Notes under the pieces: generated by a model | What the model was told of the DNA's origin: nothing | What the model saw: only the letters and a program-made list of their open reading frames with translations | The model's database searches: none | NCBI GenBank assembly: GCA_964395975.1 | Contig: CAYNBZ010000002.1 | Span: 20,725 to 84,724, forward strand | From: Avimuribaculum sp964395975 | GTDB lineage: Bacteria > Bacteroidota > Bacteroidia > Bacteroidales > Muribaculaceae | DNA: 64,000 bases | Direction: 5' to 3' | Position numbers and translations under genes: made by a program | Shown here: positions 1 to 9,815 of the stretch, one piece after another | Layout of the letters: each line of letters begins with the position of its first letter | Numbering within the stretch: the stretch's first letter is position 1

Positions 1-1
1 T

Positions 2-1780
2 GGTGGTGAACTAATCAGCTTGTTACCCGATGGCGTTTATGCAAATATTTCTACCGAGCGTAAACCACAAAAGGATAAAAATATGGTGGTGGCAGGTTCT
101 CCGGAGAAGGGTTATTATGCTTTTTTTGCCGCAACTGATTCTGAGCATGGGGAAGAATTGTGGGTAACAGACGGAACTGCTGAGGGAACTTACATGGTTA
201 AAGATATAGTTCCCGGAACCTCTACGTCGGATGTAAGTTATCTGACACGTTTCAATGATAAAGTTGTGTTCTCGGCTTATACCGATGACTATGGTATCGA
301 ACTCTGGATTTCGGATGGAACGGAAGAAGGCACTTATATGGTGAAGGACATAAACGAAGTAGGGGATTCGTCTCCTGTCGGATTTACGCAAGTAAACGAA
401 AATCAATTCATATTTGCTGCCTATACGTTTGAAAGCTCGTATTATGGCAGTGAGGCTCAAAGATGGCTATGGGTAAGCGATGGAACGGAAGAAGGTACCC
501 AACTTATTAAGGAATGTAAGATGATGTACCCTGGCCAAGATAATAATGCAGAAAGATGGGCTCCTTATGTACGTGTGGGGCGTAAAGTGTTTTTTAAGGC
601 TGATGATATAGATGGCACAATGGGTGGCGAGCTATGGGTAACAGATGGAACTACAGAAGGTACTATTTTCTTAAAAGATATTAATATCGAAGAAACAACC
701 TTAGGTACTGCAGATTCAGCCCTTGACCATTTTGCTAATTTCTACAATGAAAAATTATTCTTCAAGGCTTGGACTCTTGACAGTGGTAACGAACCATGGG
801 CAAGTGATGGTACACCTGAGGGTACTTATCAAATTTATGATTCCAACCCAACTTTTGCCGAAAGTGGTATAGGTAATGGAGGGAACCTGACGATGGTTGG
901 TGCAGAGCCATATGATGGGAAATATTATTTCCGTTCGGAGGATGTAGATATCGGTACGGAGCTTGCTTGTACAAATTTGGAAGAAGGTAACTTCAAGACA
1001 TTTGATATTCTAACCAATACACCAACTTCTTCTAATAGCAGTTATCCCGATCCGGGAGTTGTATTTGACGGTGTGTATATGTTCTGCGCAAGTTCGGGTT
1101 TTGATGCTACATTGGAGAATAACTATGGCGGTGAGTTGCATTATACTGATGGCGAAAATGTGTATCTGCAATCTGATTTGGCCCCGGGTACACAAAGCAA
1201 CTGGGTCAAGGAGTTGACAGTGGTGTCGGGTAGCTTATATTGGTGGAATGAGTCGACAGAAGATGCTGAGAGGGCTACTAAACTTTACAGAATTGATAAC
1301 AAAGATGAATTCCCTGTAAGAGTTACCAATTTATTTGCCGATGGTGATCAGATTCACACATTGCGTAATCTTGGCGGCGATTTGATATTTACAACCAGTA
1401 ATTCAGTAAAACAGGTTTATCGTTACCATTATCGTAAAGCTGATTTCGATGCTGAAACTGAAACAGATGATCTTGAACCCGAGTATCGTACTCGTGCTGA
1501 AATTGAAGAAGATGAAAGCGGAATTAAAAATATTGCTGCAAATAATAAAAATAAAAACGTCGTTACGGTGTATCCAAATCCTGCCACAACTACATTTACT
1601 GTAAATGTAGCAGAAACTGTTAAATCGATTCTAATTTATGACATTGCTGGCAGGCTGATTTCATCTTATGCCAATTTGAATGATAACACGGTTGGTGTAG
1701 AATCTCTTGTTAGTGGTGTATATCAAGTAGTTATAACTACTGATGAAGGTACTTACACATCTCGTTTGATTAAGAAATAA
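2..1780 (+). CDS. ELWxxDGT-repeat secreted protein with T9SS sorting domain (5' end outside window)
   Basis: The reading frame is open to the left edge, so the N-terminus and any signal peptide are missing; the internal TTG at position 20 is not a credible start. The visible part contains at least five spaced repeats of the form E-L-W-x-(S/T)-D-G-T-x-E-G-T (for example ELWVTDGTAEGTYMVKDI), plus more degenerate copies, as in the repeat family found in large secreted proteins and likely to form beta-propeller blades. The last ~75 residues read VYPNPATTTFTVNV, then IYDIAGRLI, then SGVYQVVITT and a basic LIKK end. That is a canonical type A T9SS C-terminal domain, so the protein should cross the outer membrane by T9SS. 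It precedes the SusC gene by 118 bp with a hairpin between, so it may belong to an upstream unit. The ligand or enzymatic role is unknown. Confidence 0.85.
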   Translation, partial: GGELISLLPDGVYANISTERKPQKDKNMVVAGSPEKGYYAFFAATDSEHGEELWVTDGTAEGTYMVKDIVPGTSTSDVSYLTRFNDKVVFSAYTDDYGIELWISDGTEEGTYMVKDINEVGDSSPVGFTQVNENQFIFAAYTFESSYYGSEAQRWLWVSDGTEEGTQLIKECKMMYPGQDNNAERWAPYVRVGRKVFFKADDIDGTMGGELWVTDGTTEGTIFLKDINIEETTLGTADSALDHFANFYNEKLFFKAWTLDSGNEPWASDGTPEGTYQIYDSNPTFAESGIGNGGNLTMVGAEPYDGKYYFRSEDVDIGTELACTNLEEGNFKTFDILTNTPTSSNSSYPDPGVVFDGVYMFCASSGFDATLENNYGGELHYTDGENVYLQSDLAPGTQSNWVKELTVVSGSLYWWNESTEDAERATKLYRIDNKDEFPVRVTNLFADGDQIHTLRNLGGDLIFTTSNSVKQVYRYHYRKADFDAETETDDLEPEYRTRAEIEEDESGIKNIAANNKNKNVVTVYPNPATTTFTVNVAETVKSILIYDIAGRLISSYANLNDNTVGVESLVSGVYQVVITTDEGTYTSRLIKK

Positions 1781-1795
1781 ATTATAAACTCCGTG

Positions 1796-1848
1796 ATAAG
1801 GCAATGGCGCTTTACGTTTTCACACGACATTAAGTGCCATTGTCTTAT
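1796..1848 (+). terminator. Hairpin terminator candidate after the ELW-repeat gene
   Basis: Arms ATAAGGCAATGGC (1796-1808) and GCCATTGTCTTAT (1836-1848) pair over 13 positions with one G-U. No strong T tract follows, so it may be a weak terminator or an mRNA end stabiliser that separates the repeat protein from the SusC gene. Confidence 0.5.
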
Positions 1849-1898
1849 AAAATATGTGTGTGGCTTTTACTCTTAACTCCATAATATCACAATAGCAA

Positions 1899-4800
1899 AT
1901 GTTTGGACCTAAATTAAACAAATTATTTACATTGGCAATCACATTATTCGTGGTTGTACCATCATTGGCTCAGAATGTGTCCATAACAGGGATCGTACTT
2001 GATGAAATGACTGAGGAACCGTTGATAGGCGTTTCTGTTATTGTTAAAGATTCGAGTAGTGGAACAATGACCGATTTTAGCGGGCATTTCAATATAAATG
2101 CGGATCAGTATTCTACACTGTCTTTTTCATACGTAGGATATTCTCCCGTTGAAATAGATTTAAATGGAGAACGAAATATAACTGTGTATATGACATCAAC
2201 GGCTGAAGAACTTGATGAACTTGTGGTTATAGGTTATGGTGTGCAGCGCAAGAGCGACATTACAGGTTCTATTTCATCTATATCAGGGAAGGACATCAAT
2301 GATGTTCCTGTGTCATCGGCTTTGCAGGCATTGCAGGGAAAGGCTGCCGGTGTAAGTATCATACAGAATACGGGCTCTCCCGGAGGAACCACTATGATTC
2401 AAATACGTGGTGTCGGTACGGTAAACGATTCAAACCCTCTCTATGTTGTTGATGGCTTTATTGTAGATGACATAGATTATATTAATCCAAATGATATTGC
2501 CAATGTGGAGATATTTAAAGATGCCGCGTCGAGTGCGGTGTATGGTGCACGGGGTGCAAATGGTGTAGTGTCGATTACTACAAAGCAAGGTGAATCGGGA
2601 AAAACTAAGATTTCATTTGACAGCTATGTCGGATTTTCCAATCCATGGAAAAAAATCGATATGATGAGTCTGGAAGAATATGCACTTGCCCGTGATTATA
2701 TCGATGGCTTGTCGCAATATTCTTCTGATGGGCGTTTATATTATTCTAAAGACGATGCAGGCAACTATTATTTTGACGAATATAAGTATTATCGGTTGGA
2801 TACAATTCGCAAAAACTCTCCTCGCAGTTGGTGGGATGCCGTTACAAGAACGGGTATTAAGCAACAATACAACCTTTCGGCTTCAGGAGGCAATGACAGA
2901 ACACGATATATGTTGAGTACGAGTTATTACAAAGAAACCGGTATCGTGAAAACTTCTGATTACAGTAGGGTGAATGCCCGTCTTAATGTAAGTAGCCAAC
3001 TCGCCAAATGGCTGAAAGCGACGGCTAATATGTCTTATGTCAATACGGATAGAAATCCTGTGGCTGAAGGGCAAAGCAGCGCATTGAAAACTGTGCTTTC
3101 ATGGAGTCCGTTGGAATATACATACGATAATGTAGGTTATTGGAATGGCAGTAACCCGTTGGCACTTATATATCGTGACCATCAAAATATCGGCTCTGAC
3201 AGATTTGATGTGAATTTGACTCTCGATGCTGACATATGTAAATGGTTGACTTACCAATTTAAAGTGTCATATTACATGCAATCTGAAAACGAAAGCAATT
3301 TTTATGAAGTAAACAAGCTTGACACCGATTTTACTATACCAACAGATTTAACCCAAGTGTATAAATATAATGGAAAAACTGATAAGTGGGAAATCAATAA
3401 CCTTCTGACGTTTAATTGGCGAAACAAAGTACACAGCATAACGGTACTTGCCGGTCAAACGGCCGAAAGCTATAAGTATAATTGGACTCAAACGTATAAA
3501 AAAGGTACTGCGAGCAATGACGAAAGTTATCATTATCTGTCGAGTGGCTATACGGGTGCCGAGGCCTATGGATTGCTCGAACATTGGACCGCAGTCGGAT
3601 TTATAGGACGGTTGAATTATGATTTATATGATCGTTATTTGTTGCAGGCTAATGTAAGAGCCGATGCTTCCTCCATATTTTCCAAAGCCAATCGTTGGGG
3701 TGTGTTCCCTTCGGTTTCATTGGGATGGAAATTTTCTAATGAGGCATTTATGGATGGTGTTGATTGGTTAAGTCTCGGCAAATTAAGATTAGGCTGGGGT
3801 ATATTGGGTAATAACCGTATCGACGAATTATCAAGATATACTATAGTATATACCCAGTATAATTATCCCTATGGAATAGGCAATCATATTCTTTATCCGG
3901 GTGCGGCATCTACTACCATAGGCAACCCTGATATAAAATGGGAAAAAACAGAAACATATAATGTAGGTATTGATTTGGGATTCCTTAAGAACAGTTTAAA
4001 TTTGACCTTAGAATATTTCGATAAAACGACATCTGATATTTTACTTGAAGTGCCGACAGTGAGTTCTGCCGGATTGGAAAGCGACCCTATGGTCAATGCC
4101 GGAAAAGTGAGAAACTGGGGCTTGGAATTCAATGGAAGTTATAGGAAGACTATAAATAAATTTAGTTTTGAGGTAGGATTTAATATTTCATGGCTTAATA
4201 ATGAAGTAGTAAGCCTCGGAACAGGAAATGAACCTATATATGGCGCATATTTAAGTGAAAGCAGCATAATTGATTATGTGACTAAAACTGTGGTCGGATA
4301 TCCGATTGGTAGTTTCTATGGATATGTCACTGACGGAATATTCAATACTTATGAAGAAGTGATGGGAAGTGCTCAATATGAATCGGGTAAGAATGCTACT
4401 GACCAGACGACTCGTCCGGGTGATTTCCGTTTCAAGGATTTAAATGGCGACAATCAGATTACAGCAGAAGACCGTACATATCTTGGTTCGCCGTGGCCTG
4501 ATGTGGTATTTGGCTTGCCCATAACATTGAGCTATCGCGGTTTCAATCTTTACTTGTTCTTCCAAGGCCAGGCTGGTAATAAAATATTCAATGTAATGAA
4601 ATATTATCTGTATAACGGGGCGGAAGGTAATCTTGCAGCGGATGCGGCAAGCAGGCATTGGTCGGGACAACTTGAAGATGACAGGTCTTATTATCCGTTA
4701 AATCTTACCGGCGATGTGCCCGACCTTGATGCCTCTGACACACCCCGTAATTTCAGGGCTTCAGACTTTTTTATTGAGGATGGTTCATATATCCGGTTGA

Positions 4801-5036
4801 AAGAATTGCGCCTTACGTATAATTTGCCAGATAAACTTATATCGAAGTGGAAATTGTCAACTTGCGCAATTTCAGTGAGTGCATATAATTTGCTCACTTT
4901 TACAGGATATTCAGGTCTTGACCCTGAAGTAGGTAAAGTTAGCGGTACTGAAAGCAATAATCTCAGTATGGGTGTCGACCATGGCAATTATCCACAATCT
5001 CGGACATTCACCATTGGTCTCAAAATTGGTATATGA
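1899..5036 (+). CDS. SusC/RagA-type TonB-linked outer membrane transporter
   Basis: This 1045-residue protein is the outer-membrane channel that imports oligosaccharides using TonB energy. A signal peptide covers about residues 1-25 (ends PSLAQ). Residues ~27-105 form the carboxypeptidase-regulatory-like domain typical of SusC (VSITGIVLDEMTEEPLIGVS). It is followed by the TonB-box-like ELVVIGYG (106-113) and a plug domain with GKAAGVSI and VVDGFIVDDIDYINPNDI. The remainder is a long aromatic-rich beta-barrel ending SRTFTIGLKIGI. The length is normal for the family. It lies 19 bp upstream of the SusD gene, so the two are surely co-transcribed. The specificity cannot be read from the barrel; the neighbouring enzymes suggest an arabinose/galactose-containing glycan. 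Confidence 0.96.
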   Translation: MFGPKLNKLFTLAITLFVVVPSLAQNVSITGIVLDEMTEEPLIGVSVIVKDSSSGTMTDFSGHFNINADQYSTLSFSYVGYSPVEIDLNGERNITVYMTSTAEELDELVVIGYGVQRKSDITGSISSISGKDINDVPVSSALQALQGKAAGVSIIQNTGSPGGTTMIQIRGVGTVNDSNPLYVVDGFIVDDIDYINPNDIANVEIFKDAASSAVYGARGANGVVSITTKQGESGKTKISFDSYVGFSNPWKKIDMMSLEEYALARDYIDGLSQYSSDGRLYYSKDDAGNYYFDEYKYYRLDTIRKNSPRSWWDAVTRTGIKQQYNLSASGGNDRTRYMLSTSYYKETGIVKTSDYSRVNARLNVSSQLAKWLKATANMSYVNTDRNPVAEGQSSALKTVLSWSPLEYTYDNVGYWNGSNPLALIYRDHQNIGSDRFDVNLTLDADICKWLTYQFKVSYYMQSENESNFYEVNKLDTDFTIPTDLTQVYKYNGKTDKWEINNLLTFNWRNKVHSITVLAGQTAESYKYNWTQTYKKGTASNDESYHYLSSGYTGAEAYGLLEHWTAVGFIGRLNYDLYDRYLLQANVRADASSIFSKANRWGVFPSVSLGWKFSNEAFMDGVDWLSLGKLRLGWGILGNNRIDELSRYTIVYTQYNYPYGIGNHILYPGAASTTIGNPDIKWEKTETYNVGIDLGFLKNSLNLTLEYFDKTTSDILLEVPTVSSAGLESDPMVNAGKVRNWGLEFNGSYRKTINKFSFEVGFNISWLNNEVVSLGTGNEPIYGAYLSESSIIDYVTKTVVGYPIGSFYGYVTDGIFNTYEEVMGSAQYESGKNATDQTTRPGDFRFKDLNGDNQITAEDRTYLGSPWPDVVFGLPITLSYRGFNLYLFFQGQAGNKIFNVMKYYLYNGAEGNLAADAASRHWSGQLEDDRSYYPLNLTGDVPDLDASDTPRNFRASDFFIEDGSYIRLKELRLTYNLPDKLISKWKLSTCAISVSAYNLLTFTGYSGLDPEVGKVSGTESNNLSMGVDHGNYPQSRTFTIGLKIGI

Positions 5037-5055
5037 AACTAAAAATATATAGATT

Positions 5056-6738
5056 ATGAATAAGTTATTGTTCAAAGCAGGTGTAATATTACTGGTATTG
5101 CCATTTGTTACGAGCTGTAATGATTTTCTCGATAAAGAAGTGGTTGGCAATATAAATGCCGAAGAATATTATAAGACTACTTATCAATTGCAATCGGCAC
5201 TGGACGCAGTTTATGACATATTGCAGTCGGATGATTTCAATGATAGTGATTGGAGGTTTGGTGATGCAACTGCTGATGATGTAAAAGGCTCGGATGAAAG
5301 TACATCAACCGAAATGGGACAATTGGTGAATTTTAGGTTTAACACGTCAAATACACTTATACTCACTCGTTGGCAAGTCAACTATAGAGGGGTACATCGT
5401 GCAAATGAAGTGATTGCCAATGCACATAAAGTTGAATTGACCACAACCCAATATTCGGATTATCAGACTGTTCGTTATATTTTGGGACAGGCAAAGTTTT
5501 TGCGGGCATTGTTTTATTTCAATTTAGTAAAAACTTTTGGTGGCGTACCTATACGTCCTGAAGTTGAAAATGTTGATAGCTTGGTTATAGCTCGAAGTTC
5601 AAGAGAAGAATGTTTTGCTTATATAGAAAAAGACCTTAGAGAAGCTGCCATCATGCTCCCTGCAAGATTTAACGGAACCGAATGCGGCAAGGCCGGTTGT
5701 GGAGCTGCAGTGGCTCTGTTAATGAAGGTTCTTATATACCAAGCAACGCCCGGAGTTCAATCAGAGAAATGGGAAGAGATAGTTACACTCGGACAATATT
5801 TCATTGAAGGGGCAACAATGACTTATGGCGAAATACTAAAATTCGATGAGTCGGAAGGCGAGGACTGGGAAACTTTGCGTGAAAGATTATGGTTTAAACC
5901 TCAAGCCGAAAACGGTTCTACCGATCCTTATGAAACACCCCAAGATGCGTTACCTCAATTGAGCAACATATATTCTCTTGCCTATACCGATTATTACGGT
6001 ACATCCATTTCTTATATAGACCAATGGTTTCAAAGCGGTGAATTTTGTAGTGGTTCGATATTTGAAATTGTTTTTAAAGAATCTGGTGACGGAACCTCAG
6101 GGGATACTAATGAGGGATGTTCAGTATATGATGAGATGTATTCTACATCACCGGTTATCTATTCCACTTCTGCAATATTGGAGGAGATATTTGGTACCGA
6201 CACTCGCCGTCAATTTGTTCTTGGACATCAACAGTACACACCCGATAATTATTTGTGTCAATGTGGCTCAGGACGTTATGTTTCGCTGAAATGGTACACT
6301 CCTGTAAAGGAACAGCCTATGTATTCTGGAGATAATGGGAAGAATAGGCGGTTGCTTCGTTATGTGGATGTTGTCCTTATGTATGCCGAAGCATATAATG
6401 AATGCGGCGATGGAGCTGCAGCTCTTGAATGGCTGAATACGTGCAAGACTCAGGTAAATACGATTAATTCAAGTACCGCATTGTATAATTCAGGAGGCTA
6501 CGGTTATATACGTGACCAGATTTACAGCGAACGCCGCATGGAATTATGTTTTGAATGGGAACGTTTTTGGGATTTGGTCAGGCAGGGACGTGCTGCTACT
6601 GTCATTAAGGCATTTGGAGCATCACAGACCAATCGCCGTGGATATTATTTCACAGAGGGTGTAAATGAAATCTTCCCCATACCGCAAACCGAGGTTGATG
6701 TATCCAATGGCGTTGTTACTCAGAATCCAGGGTATTAA
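5056..6738 (+). CDS. RagB/SusD-family glycan-binding lipoprotein
   Basis: This 560-residue surface lipoprotein would form the lid over the SusC pore and bind the oligosaccharide. The signal peptide ends in a lipobox (FVTSC, Cys21). The following NDFLDKE is the classic SusD N-terminus. Typical SusD features include ALDAVYDILQ, the TPR-like helical segment around RYILGQAKFLRALFYFNLVK, the LLRYVDVVLMYAEAYNE helix and the C-terminal RMELCFEWERFWDLVRQGRA followed by IFPIPQTEVDVSNGVVTQNPGY. It follows the SusC gene by 19 bp and precedes a small lipoprotein gene by 25 bp. Confidence 0.96.
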   Translation: MNKLLFKAGVILLVLPFVTSCNDFLDKEVVGNINAEEYYKTTYQLQSALDAVYDILQSDDFNDSDWRFGDATADDVKGSDESTSTEMGQLVNFRFNTSNTLILTRWQVNYRGVHRANEVIANAHKVELTTTQYSDYQTVRYILGQAKFLRALFYFNLVKTFGGVPIRPEVENVDSLVIARSSREECFAYIEKDLREAAIMLPARFNGTECGKAGCGAAVALLMKVLIYQATPGVQSEKWEEIVTLGQYFIEGATMTYGEILKFDESEGEDWETLRERLWFKPQAENGSTDPYETPQDALPQLSNIYSLAYTDYYGTSISYIDQWFQSGEFCSGSIFEIVFKESGDGTSGDTNEGCSVYDEMYSTSPVIYSTSAILEEIFGTDTRRQFVLGHQQYTPDNYLCQCGSGRYVSLKWYTPVKEQPMYSGDNGKNRRLLRYVDVVLMYAEAYNECGDGAAALEWLNTCKTQVNTINSSTALYNSGGYGYIRDQIYSERRMELCFEWERFWDLVRQGRAATVIKAFGASQTNRRGYYFTEGVNEIFPIPQTEVDVSNGVVTQNPGY

Positions 6739-6763
6739 TTAATCTAAAAAATTCAGTAGTGAA

Positions 6764-7741
6764 ATGAACAAGATTTCTAATGTATTATTAATATTGAGTT
6801 GCGTTCTGTCATTTATTGCTTGTGATAATGACGAACCAGCAACACCTATTGCTTCAATGTCAATAAACCAGCTGGAATTTGAGATAAATGAGTCGATGAT
6901 TATCGAATTCAATGGCTATGCCGATCAAATTTCTGTTTGGACTGGTGACGATTCGCATAATTATGAGCTTCGTGATTCGGCTAATACCGGATTTGCTGTA
7001 AGTAGTGGAACTTTCACTTACTCTTATTCGGCTCCGGGTATATACAAGGTTGTCATGGTTGCTTCTACCTATAATGATATGGCTATTGATATAAGGCGTG
7101 ACACTTGTTCTTACATGGTTACGGTCATTGATAATCACACGGAAATTGAACAACTGTCATGTCCGCAAATATTGTATGATGAAGTTTATGCCGAGGCAAT
7201 GGATGATGTCGATTGGTTGATGCGTTTGCCGAGAAAAGTTGTTTATCGCACAGCTCAACCTTCAATATCCTTAACACAAAGGTTACGTTTTTATCTCGGC
7301 TCTGATTCTACAGTTGTAAGAATCGATGGCGAGGTATATAGCTCGACAACAAGTTATGATTTGTCAGAAACAAAAGATTTGCTTGTGACTTCTAATCTTG
7401 GGACAACTCGTAGTTATAAACTTTATACCATCCAATATCCTGAGTTTGAAACATTCGTAATAAATGGTGTTGAAGGAGAGTTGGTTAGGAATGCTTACGA
7501 TTACCAATTGTTTGAAATGGATGTCGTTTTGCCTACCGGAACCGATGTGTCTGCCTTGATTCCGGAATTTACTACCACAGATGCATCTGAAAAAGTTTAT
7601 GTGGGGGATGATGAACAAATTTCGGGACAATCGGTTGTAGATTTCACAGACAGTATAACTTATCGTTTGGTGGCATTTTCTCCGGAGAATTCTGATTATA
7701 CTGCAGAAACTTATTTTACTATCAATATAACATATGAATAA
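6764..7741 (+). CDS. Lipoprotein of the SusE/SGBP position, PKD-like plus Ig-like domains
   Basis: This 325-residue protein has a lipoprotein signal peptide with Cys20 (LSFIAC). Residues ~30-125 resemble a PKD-like beta-sandwich (TGDDSHNYELRD, then YSYSAPGIYKVVMVAS). The C-terminal half looks like DUF5018/Ig-like segments (FVINGVEGELV, then a tract ending YTAETYFTINITYE). Its place directly after SusD is where surface glycan-binding proteins are normally encoded. I infer a glycan-binding role from position and architecture; no catalytic motif is visible. A 58-nt hairpin lies between this gene and the next. Confidence 0.75.
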   Translation: MNKISNVLLILSCVLSFIACDNDEPATPIASMSINQLEFEINESMIIEFNGYADQISVWTGDDSHNYELRDSANTGFAVSSGTFTYSYSAPGIYKVVMVASTYNDMAIDIRRDTCSYMVTVIDNHTEIEQLSCPQILYDEVYAEAMDDVDWLMRLPRKVVYRTAQPSISLTQRLRFYLGSDSTVVRIDGEVYSSTTSYDLSETKDLLVTSNLGTTRSYKLYTIQYPEFETFVINGVEGELVRNAYDYQLFEMDVVLPTGTDVSALIPEFTTTDASEKVYVGDDEQISGQSVVDFTDSITYRLVAFSPENSDYTAETYFTINITYE

Positions 7742-7761
7742 TGGTTAAAAAATAATTTCTT

Positions 7762-7819
7762 GAATTGTCCGGCTAAGCACCGGAATAATCAGAGGCTTTT
7801 TGTGCGTGTCGGACAATTC
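7762..7819 (+). promoter_or_regulatory. Long intra-operon hairpin before the BNR enzyme gene
   Basis: Perfect 10-nt arms GAATTGTCCG (7762-7771) and CGGACAATTC (7810-7819) enclose 38 nt. Inside, TCCGG/CCGGA (7768-7772 and 7780-7784) and GCAC/GTGC can pair in alternative ways. It lies between the binding lipoprotein and the BNR enzyme, whose credible start (7845) is 26 nt downstream. It may be an attenuator, an RNase processing or stability element, or a partial terminator; there is only a short TTTA after it. Confidence 0.5.
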
Positions 7820-7844
7820 TTTAATGATAAAAATATTCGGAATT

Positions 7845-9797
7845 ATGATAAAAAGATTATTATTTACAACGTTGTGCGCGACCTCACTTGTTGCATTGGC
7901 AGAAAAAACAGAACCGTATCAAGGCTCGCGTATATTTTGGGATTTAAACAGCAAAACTACGATTTTTTCATCGGGAACGTATTCTCGAATGATAGAACTG
8001 CAAGATGGCCGGTTACTTGCTGTTGCCGAAGGCGGCGGAATAAAAATCTGTTTCAGTCGAACTAAAGGTTCTTCATGGGGGGATGTGAGTACCATTGTCA
8101 GTAATCCTAATTTGGTTAATTATGCAGTTCCCGACTTGATTCAATTGTCGGATGGAACAATATTAATAGGATTTAATCCGAGGCCTTCTGAGCCATATAG
8201 TGAAGAACGAAAATTCGGCATAAGGGTTGTAAGGAGTACGGACAATGGAGATACGTGGAGTGATCCGATATATATATTTGATGCACAGAGCTATTCTGAT
8301 GACGGCTGTTGGGAACCTGCTTTCCTTGAATTGCCATCTGGCGAGGTCCATTGTTATTTTGCTAATGAAAATGACTATACGACATCTAATGAGCAATGCA
8401 TCTCTGTGTGCAGGTCATTTGACAAGGGATTGACTTGGAGTGATCCGGAGAGAGTAAGTTTCCGTTCGGGATCGCGAGATGGTATGCCGGTACCGGTATT
8501 GCTTGACAATGGAGAGATAGTTGTGATTATAGAAGATAATGGGTGGCCCGGACGGGATAATTTTACGGCAACTACCGTTCGAACCACGTTAGAAGACAAT
8601 TGGTCGAGTGGTTATGTCGATGCAGACAGCGATATGCGTGATATGATATTTGAAACGACTCCTGCTGTGGGCATAGCATCAGCAGCTCCATATCTTAGAG
8701 TTTTGGGAAATGGAGAAACAGTGGCTTCTTTTCAAGGCAATGAAGGGCGCAATACTACCGATTTGCAGTATTATGACATGTTTGTTTTAGTTGGTGACAG
8801 TGAAGCTCGAAATTTTAAAGCACAAAGCCGGCCATTTTCACTTGACATGACTGAACATTCGATATGGAATTCACTTTCAGTTATTGAAGATACAGTGGTC
8901 GTTGCAATTGGGTCGATAGGAACTCCGTATGGCTCAGATAAAATCCAGATGATAAAGGGATATCCTAAAACTGCATTTTATGCTGCATATTGTGATAATA
9001 TAACAATAGATGGTGTATCTTCGACGGAAGAACAGTGGACAGACAACAGTGCGCGTCAAATTGTAATGGGAAATACGACTGGTAATATGAGTACAATAGA
9101 TTTTGCTTATGATGAGGAAAATCTTTATATGACTGCCAGGATTATTGACCGTACGCTTATTAACACCGGATCGGATAATGACGGTTTATGTATCATGATT
9201 GATGCTGACGACGTATGTGGTACTACGCCCGAAGAAGGAATGTATGCAATATTCTTTGATACCAATGGTAGTGTAAAATTGCGAGATTGTGGTGACGGAA
9301 GGTGGAATGATTATGAGACTGTAACTGAAATTGAATATGCAATTAATATACAATCATTTTACTATGATATAGAGGCTGCAATTCCTTGGAGTCTACTTGG
9401 AAAAACGGCTGTCCCATCAAATCGTATGGCTATTGCTATAGAAGTTACTGATAAACAGACCATAACACTTACTAAAGATGTAATTCCCGATGTGGACAAT
9501 AGTGCATCATGGACTTGGATGGAATTTAAGCTGTTGGACAAAACCGCAAGTGGAGTTTCGATGGTGAAAAATGATGAAGATGATACAATAGTCAAAGTGG
9601 GGAATGATGTCATAGAGGTCATGTCGACGAAGGATGTAAATAATATCTTATTATACACGTTTGATGGCCGAAATATAGGTATGTGGTCTAATTGTGGACA
9701 GTATTATCAAATACCTCTACAATTTAGACATGGTGGAGGAATCCTGTTGTTACGCTTCAGCGATGGTCGAACAATGAGTAAAAAGATTATTTATTAA
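7845..9797 (+). CDS. Sialidase-fold (BNR) hydrolase with CBM9-like module and T9SS-like tail
   Basis: With the ATG at 7845 the protein has 650 residues and starts with a clean signal peptide (MIKRLLFTTLCATSLVALA). The in-frame ATG at 7824 and TTG at 7800 would add a poor N-terminus, and 7800 falls inside a hairpin. Three Asp-box-like motifs sit 60 residues apart: SRTKGSSW (71-78), STDNGDTW (131-138) and SFDKGLTW (191-198), so this is a six-bladed sialidase-like propeller. YSRMIELQDGRLLAV (46-60) takes the place of the sialidase FRIP motif. Residues ~375-560 resemble a CBM9-type module (IDFAYDEENLYMTARI, IEAAIPWSLLG). The last ~75 residues (ILLYTFDGRNIG, then LLLRFSDGRTMSKKIIY) look like a T9SS sorting domain. 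The reaction is uncertain: exo-sialidase (GH33-like) or exo-arabinanase (GH93-like). The GH43 and GH2 neighbours and SRDGMPVPVL favour the second, by inference. Confidence 0.75.
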   Translation: MIKRLLFTTLCATSLVALAEKTEPYQGSRIFWDLNSKTTIFSSGTYSRMIELQDGRLLAVAEGGGIKICFSRTKGSSWGDVSTIVSNPNLVNYAVPDLIQLSDGTILIGFNPRPSEPYSEERKFGIRVVRSTDNGDTWSDPIYIFDAQSYSDDGCWEPAFLELPSGEVHCYFANENDYTTSNEQCISVCRSFDKGLTWSDPERVSFRSGSRDGMPVPVLLDNGEIVVIIEDNGWPGRDNFTATTVRTTLEDNWSSGYVDADSDMRDMIFETTPAVGIASAAPYLRVLGNGETVASFQGNEGRNTTDLQYYDMFVLVGDSEARNFKAQSRPFSLDMTEHSIWNSLSVIEDTVVVAIGSIGTPYGSDKIQMIKGYPKTAFYAAYCDNITIDGVSSTEEQWTDNSARQIVMGNTTGNMSTIDFAYDEENLYMTARIIDRTLINTGSDNDGLCIMIDADDVCGTTPEEGMYAIFFDTNGSVKLRDCGDGRWNDYETVTEIEYAINIQSFYYDIEAAIPWSLLGKTAVPSNRMAIAIEVTDKQTITLTKDVIPDVDNSASWTWMEFKLLDKTASGVSMVKNDEDDTIVKVGNDVIEVMSTKDVNNILLYTFDGRNIGMWSNCGQYYQIPLQFRHGGGILLLRFSDGRTMSKKIIY

Positions 9798-9815
9798 AAA
9801 AGGGGTTAAGTTAAT

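Noticed and set aside
7800..7844. TTG 7800 or ATG 7824 as start of the BNR enzyme
   Set aside because: They add residues before a perfect signal peptide, and the TTG lies inside a 58-nt hairpin.
7760..8065. Open frame of 101 codons overlapping the BNR enzyme start
   Set aside because: It runs in another frame of a well-supported gene and has no signal peptide or motif.
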